Assembly (NCBI RefSeq): GCF_014203425.1
Contig: NZ_JACHJC010000001.1
Span: 3,870,001-3,934,000, forward strand
Length of the DNA stretch: 64,000 bases
Reading direction: 5' to 3'
Source of the DNA: Micromonospora echinospora
GTDB lineage: Bacteria; Actinomycetota; Actinomycetes; Mycobacteriales; Micromonosporaceae
Below, piece after piece: positions 61,947-64,000 of the stretch. Each line of letters begins with the position of its first letter. The first letter of the stretch is position 1. The position numbers were made by a program, and so were the translations under genes. The notes under the pieces are model-generated. The model did no database searches. It saw only the letters and a list, made by a program, of their open reading frames with translations, and was not told the DNA's origin.

Positions 61947-62307
61947 GGGGGCTCCATTCGGGGGTCGACGCACACCCACAGGGGATGGGATGCGCGGGCA
62001 CCGTCAGGCGCTCAAGAAAGTCTTCGGGGATTTCCGGCTCGCTGCTCGTGGTGCGGGGGCCGGAGGCATGTGCAACGACCGCCGCCCCGCGTTCATTCCG
62101 GGGCCCGCCATCGGCCCCGCGGGGGTGCGGGGAATGCTGCTGCGGTCGTTCACCAGGTATAACGCCCCGGCCCCGCCCACGATTCCGCCACCAGGGTGTC
62201 CCCGACCACCCCGAAACCCGACACCCCAGCCCACTCCCGGACACCGACCCCGGACCGCCCGCCCCAGCTCGACTCCAGGCCAGCCCGGGCCCAGGTCGCC
62301 CTTGTTG

Positions 62308-62370
62308 CCGTCGATGATGAAGTTGACGGCACCTGACGTCCGGCTCTCACCGCCAACCCATGATCAACGG
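62308..62370. repeat. Intergenic inverted repeat D (GATCATGA type, decayed)
   Basis: Arm CCGTCGATGATGAAGTTGAC at 62308-62327 against 62352-62370 (GCCAACCCATGATCAACGG) with several transition mismatches. Same arms as repeat C but diverged. Confidence 0.65.
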
Positions 62371-62393
62371 CCGACGCCTGCCCCCGCCTTTCA

Positions 62394-62447
62394 GGAGAAC
62401 TTGGAAGGAAACGGCCCTTATGCGGGCGCATAGCTTCCAAGATCTCC
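62394..62447. repeat. Intergenic inverted repeat E (GATCTTG-related)
   Basis: GGAGAACTTGGAAG (62394-62407) pairs with CTTCCAAGATCTCC (62434-62447), one mismatch, 26-bp loop. Confidence 0.7.
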
Positions 62448-62582
62448 CGCGCGGGCCGCAAGCCACGCTCAGAGAGCGCCGAAGACTGGCGACCGGGCAC
62501 CTCAGCAAACCCGCACGCCTCACCTCCCCGAGCCACCCGGACCGCCCGCCGCTTCCCACTCCACCCCTGTCGCCGGCCCGAC

Positions 62583-62645
62583 CGTCGATCATGACGTTAA
62601 CGGCATCCGGTGTCCGGTTTGTCGCCGTCAATGTCATGATCGATG
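62583..62645. repeat. Intergenic inverted repeat F (GATCATGA type)
   Basis: CGTCGATCATGACGTTAACG (from 62583) pairs with 62624-62645, three mismatches in 22 bp, 19-bp loop. Confidence 0.75.
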
Positions 62646-62696
62646 CAAACCTGCGGACAGCAGACGGCGGGCTGGTCGGCGTGCCCCACCTGCGAG

Positions 62697-62748
62697 GAGA
62701 TCTTGGTACGGAGCGACCCCCACGAGGGCGATTCCGTACCAAGATCTC
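62697..62748. repeat. Intergenic inverted repeat G (GATCTTG type)
   Basis: GAGATCTTGGTACGGA (62697-62712) and exact reverse complement 62733-62748 with a 20-bp loop. Confidence 0.8.
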
Positions 62749-62769
62749 GATCGCGGGCGCCGTGCGGCG

Positions 62770-62834
62770 CCGTTGACCATGAGGTTGGCGGGTTCTGCTG
62801 CCCGTTATGTCCCGGTCAACTTCATGATCGACGG
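62770..62834. repeat. Intergenic inverted repeat H (GATCATGA type, decayed)
   Basis: CCGTTGACCATGAGGTTGGC (from 62770) against 62811-62834 with four or so mismatches and one indel; right arm CTTCATGATCGACGG keeps the consensus end. Confidence 0.65.
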
Positions 62835-62934
62835 GGCAGGGTGGGGCAAGGCGGAGCAGAGCAGGGCGGGCGGGGGAAGGCGGGGGTCGTGGCGGGACGA
62901 TCACCTTCGGGGCGTACCGCCTAGGGTGGTCAGC

Positions 62935-63639
62935 GTGGCGACCCTTCTGCTTCTGCGACACGGCCGGACCACCGCGAACGCCGACGGCGGCCTGGCCGGG
63001 CGGCAGCCGGTCGAGCTGGACGACACCGGCCGGGCGCAGGCGACGGCGGTGGGCGCACGGCTCGCCGGGCTGCCGCTCGCGGCGGTGGTGACCAGCCCGC
63101 TGATCCGCTGCCGGCAGACCCTGGAACTGGCGCTGCCGGACGCCGAGCCGGTGGTCGACGAAGGGCTGATCGAGTGCGGGTACGGCGACTGGGAGGGACA
63201 GTCGCTGAAGAAGCTGGCGAAGGAGCCGCTGTGGCCGGTGGTCCAGCAGCACCCGAGCGCCGCCGCGTTCCCGCAGGGGGAGTCGATGGCGGCGATGTCC
63301 GCGCGCGCGGTGGCCGCGGTACGGGCGTGGGACGCGCGGGTGTCCGCCGAGCACGGGCCGGAGGCGGTCTGGCTGGCGTGCAGCCACGGCGACGTGATCA
63401 AGGCGATCGTGGCGGACGCGCTCGGCGTACACCTTGATCTTTTCCAGCGGATCGTGGCCGACCCGGCGTCGGTGACGGCGATCCGCTACACCCCGTTGCG
63501 GCCGTTCCTGGTCCGCCTCAACGACACCGGCGGCGATCTGTCGGCGCTGGTCCCGCCGCCGCGTAAGCGGCGCCGGCGCGCGGCACGGCCGGCCGAGTCG
63601 GACGCGGCGGTCGGCGGGGGCGCGGGCGCGGCCGGATAG
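62935..63639 (+). CDS. Histidine phosphatase family protein (MSMEG_4193-type)
   Basis: 234 aa. VATLLLLRHGRTTANADGGLAGRQ carries the RHG catalytic motif near the N terminus; GLIECGYGDWEGQSLKKL and WLACSHGDVIKAIVADALG (second catalytic His) complete the phosphoglycerate-mutase-like site. C-terminal tail is Arg/Ala/Gly-rich. GTG 62935 has TAGGGT (62922-62927) seven bases upstream as a -10, so it may be leaderless. Followed by DUF3090, the usual actinobacterial order on the way to mshC. Confidence 0.9.
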   Translation: MATLLLLRHGRTTANADGGLAGRQPVELDDTGRAQATAVGARLAGLPLAAVVTSPLIRCRQTLELALPDAEPVVDEGLIECGYGDWEGQSLKKLAKEPLWPVVQQHPSAAAFPQGESMAAMSARAVAAVRAWDARVSAEHGPEAVWLACSHGDVIKAIVADALGVHLDLFQRIVADPASVTAIRYTPLRPFLVRLNDTGGDLSALVPPPRKRRRRAARPAESDAAVGGGAGAAG

Positions 63640-63725
63640 CCGGCCCGTCACGGCGCGTTCGCTCTGGGCGGATTCGGCGTCGGTGGGCTGCGCGGCACTT
63701 CCACGCGCCGGATAGGGTCGTGGGT

Positions 63726-64000
63726 ATGACGCACCAGGTGCACGCCTTCGAGCCGCCCGAGCGGTTCGTCGCCGGTACGGTCGGCCCGCCGGGGGAGCGT
63801 ACGTTCTTCCTCCAGGCGCGCGGCGGCGGCCGGCTGGTCAGCGTGTCGCTGGAGAAGGTCCAGGTGTCGTTGCTCGCCGAGAAGCTCGAAGAGCTGCTCG
63901 CCGAGGCGCAGCGCCGCTTCGGCGTGCAGCTGCCGGAGGCCGCGCCGACGACGGGCGGCGACAACGAGCCGCTCGACACCCCGGTGGACGAGGAGTTCCG
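63726..64000 (+). CDS. DUF3090 family protein, 3'-truncated by window edge
   Basis: First 91 residues: MTHQVHAFEPPERFVAGTVGPPGERTFFLQARGGGRLVSVSLEKVQVSLLAEKLEELLAEAQRRFG... The FVAGTVG-PGxRTFFLQA opening and SLEKxQV...LAExLEELL are typical of DUF3090 (Rv2134c-type). In other actinobacteria the next genes are an SCO1664-type protein and mycothiol ligase mshC; they would lie just beyond the window. Confidence 0.9.
   Translation, partial: MTHQVHAFEPPERFVAGTVGPPGERTFFLQARGGGRLVSVSLEKVQVSLLAEKLEELLAEAQRRFGVQLPEAAPTTGGDNEPLDTPVDEEF

Larger units (their letters stand above)
61947..62934. other. 988-bp intergenic region with a cluster of inverted repeats
   Basis: Longest gene-free stretch of the window. 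The first 360 bp (to about 62307) is the upstream region of the exported hydrolase; I see no clear promoter or riboswitch. From 62308 to 62834 there are five inverted repeats (D-H) of alternating GATCATG and GATCTTG types, then a G-rich segment up to the histidine phosphatase start. No supported ORF. Confidence 0.75.

Noticed and set aside
61947..62307. c-di-AMP (ydaO) riboswitch ahead of the exported lysozyme-like gene
   Set aside because: Such leaders often precede wall hydrolases, but I could not match the conserved core sequences on the minus strand.

Overview
The window is a 64 kb piece of a very GC-rich (roughly 73%) actinobacterial chromosome. Gene content points to Micromonosporaceae or a close relative: a SARP/AfsR regulator, mycothiol-era enzyme families, an F420-type LLM oxidoreductase, SecA2, GpgS, DUF3090 and the uppP-histidine phosphatase-DUF3090 neighbourhood. 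Genes are dense on both strands, many with 4-8 bp start/stop overlaps. I see no tRNA, rRNA, CRISPR, transposase or prophage. The assignment to family is inference from gene types, not a database search.

Layout. 1-3.6 kb: trehalose synthesis from glucans (treY, cut by the window edge, and treZ). 3.6-14.5 kb: a SARP/NB-ARC/TPR regulator, a secreted RTX-like protein, an MDMPI-type protein, map, an XRE regulator, a class A beta-lactamase lipoprotein, a GCS2-type ligase and small membrane proteins. 14.6-20.5 kb: a Balon/Rv2629-like (baeRF2-type) ribosome-binding candidate translationally coupled to a ThDP enzyme, a heme-oxygenase-like diiron protein, a CDGSH protein and an unknown 471-aa protein. 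20.8-25.4 kb: a sigma factor fused to a STAS domain, ctaD, a STAS-HATPase anti-sigma-type protein and a frameshifted DUF4383 gene. 25.5-36.6 kb: GpgS plus a GT4 glycosyltransferase, a Gfo/Idh/MocA + MDR pair, secA2, GAF-ANTAR, DUF2231 and small genes. 36.7-45.5 kb: cysteine dioxygenase-rhodanese, two receiver-less OmpR-type regulators, DksA/TraR, two DUF72 proteins, PIG-L, and a tandem-repeat acidic peptide 3 bp ahead of a JmjC hydroxylase. 45.6-50.0 kb: a four-gene operon around an FtsK/SpoIIIE-type ATPase. 50.2-64 kb: ClpC-like ATPase, LysR, hemerythrin, M20 peptidase, LLM oxidoreductase, uppP, a secreted lysozyme-like protein, histidine phosphatase and the start of DUF3090.

Two threads run through the window. 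First, intergenic regions carry a promoter of the actinobacterial sigma-B/F type (GTTT, 15-16 bp, GGGTA) ahead of the STAS-HATPase, hemerythrin, ClpC-like, DUF2231, GAF-ANTAR, DksA and (as GTTA) repeat-peptide/JmjC genes; the sigma-STAS fusion is a local candidate reader or modulator. Second, eight 50-80 bp inverted repeats with GATCTTG or GATCATG ends occupy intergenic gaps, five of them packed into 62.3-62.85 kb. The strongest candidates for undescribed biology are the repeat-peptide/JmjC pair and the adjacent FtsK/coiled-coil operon.
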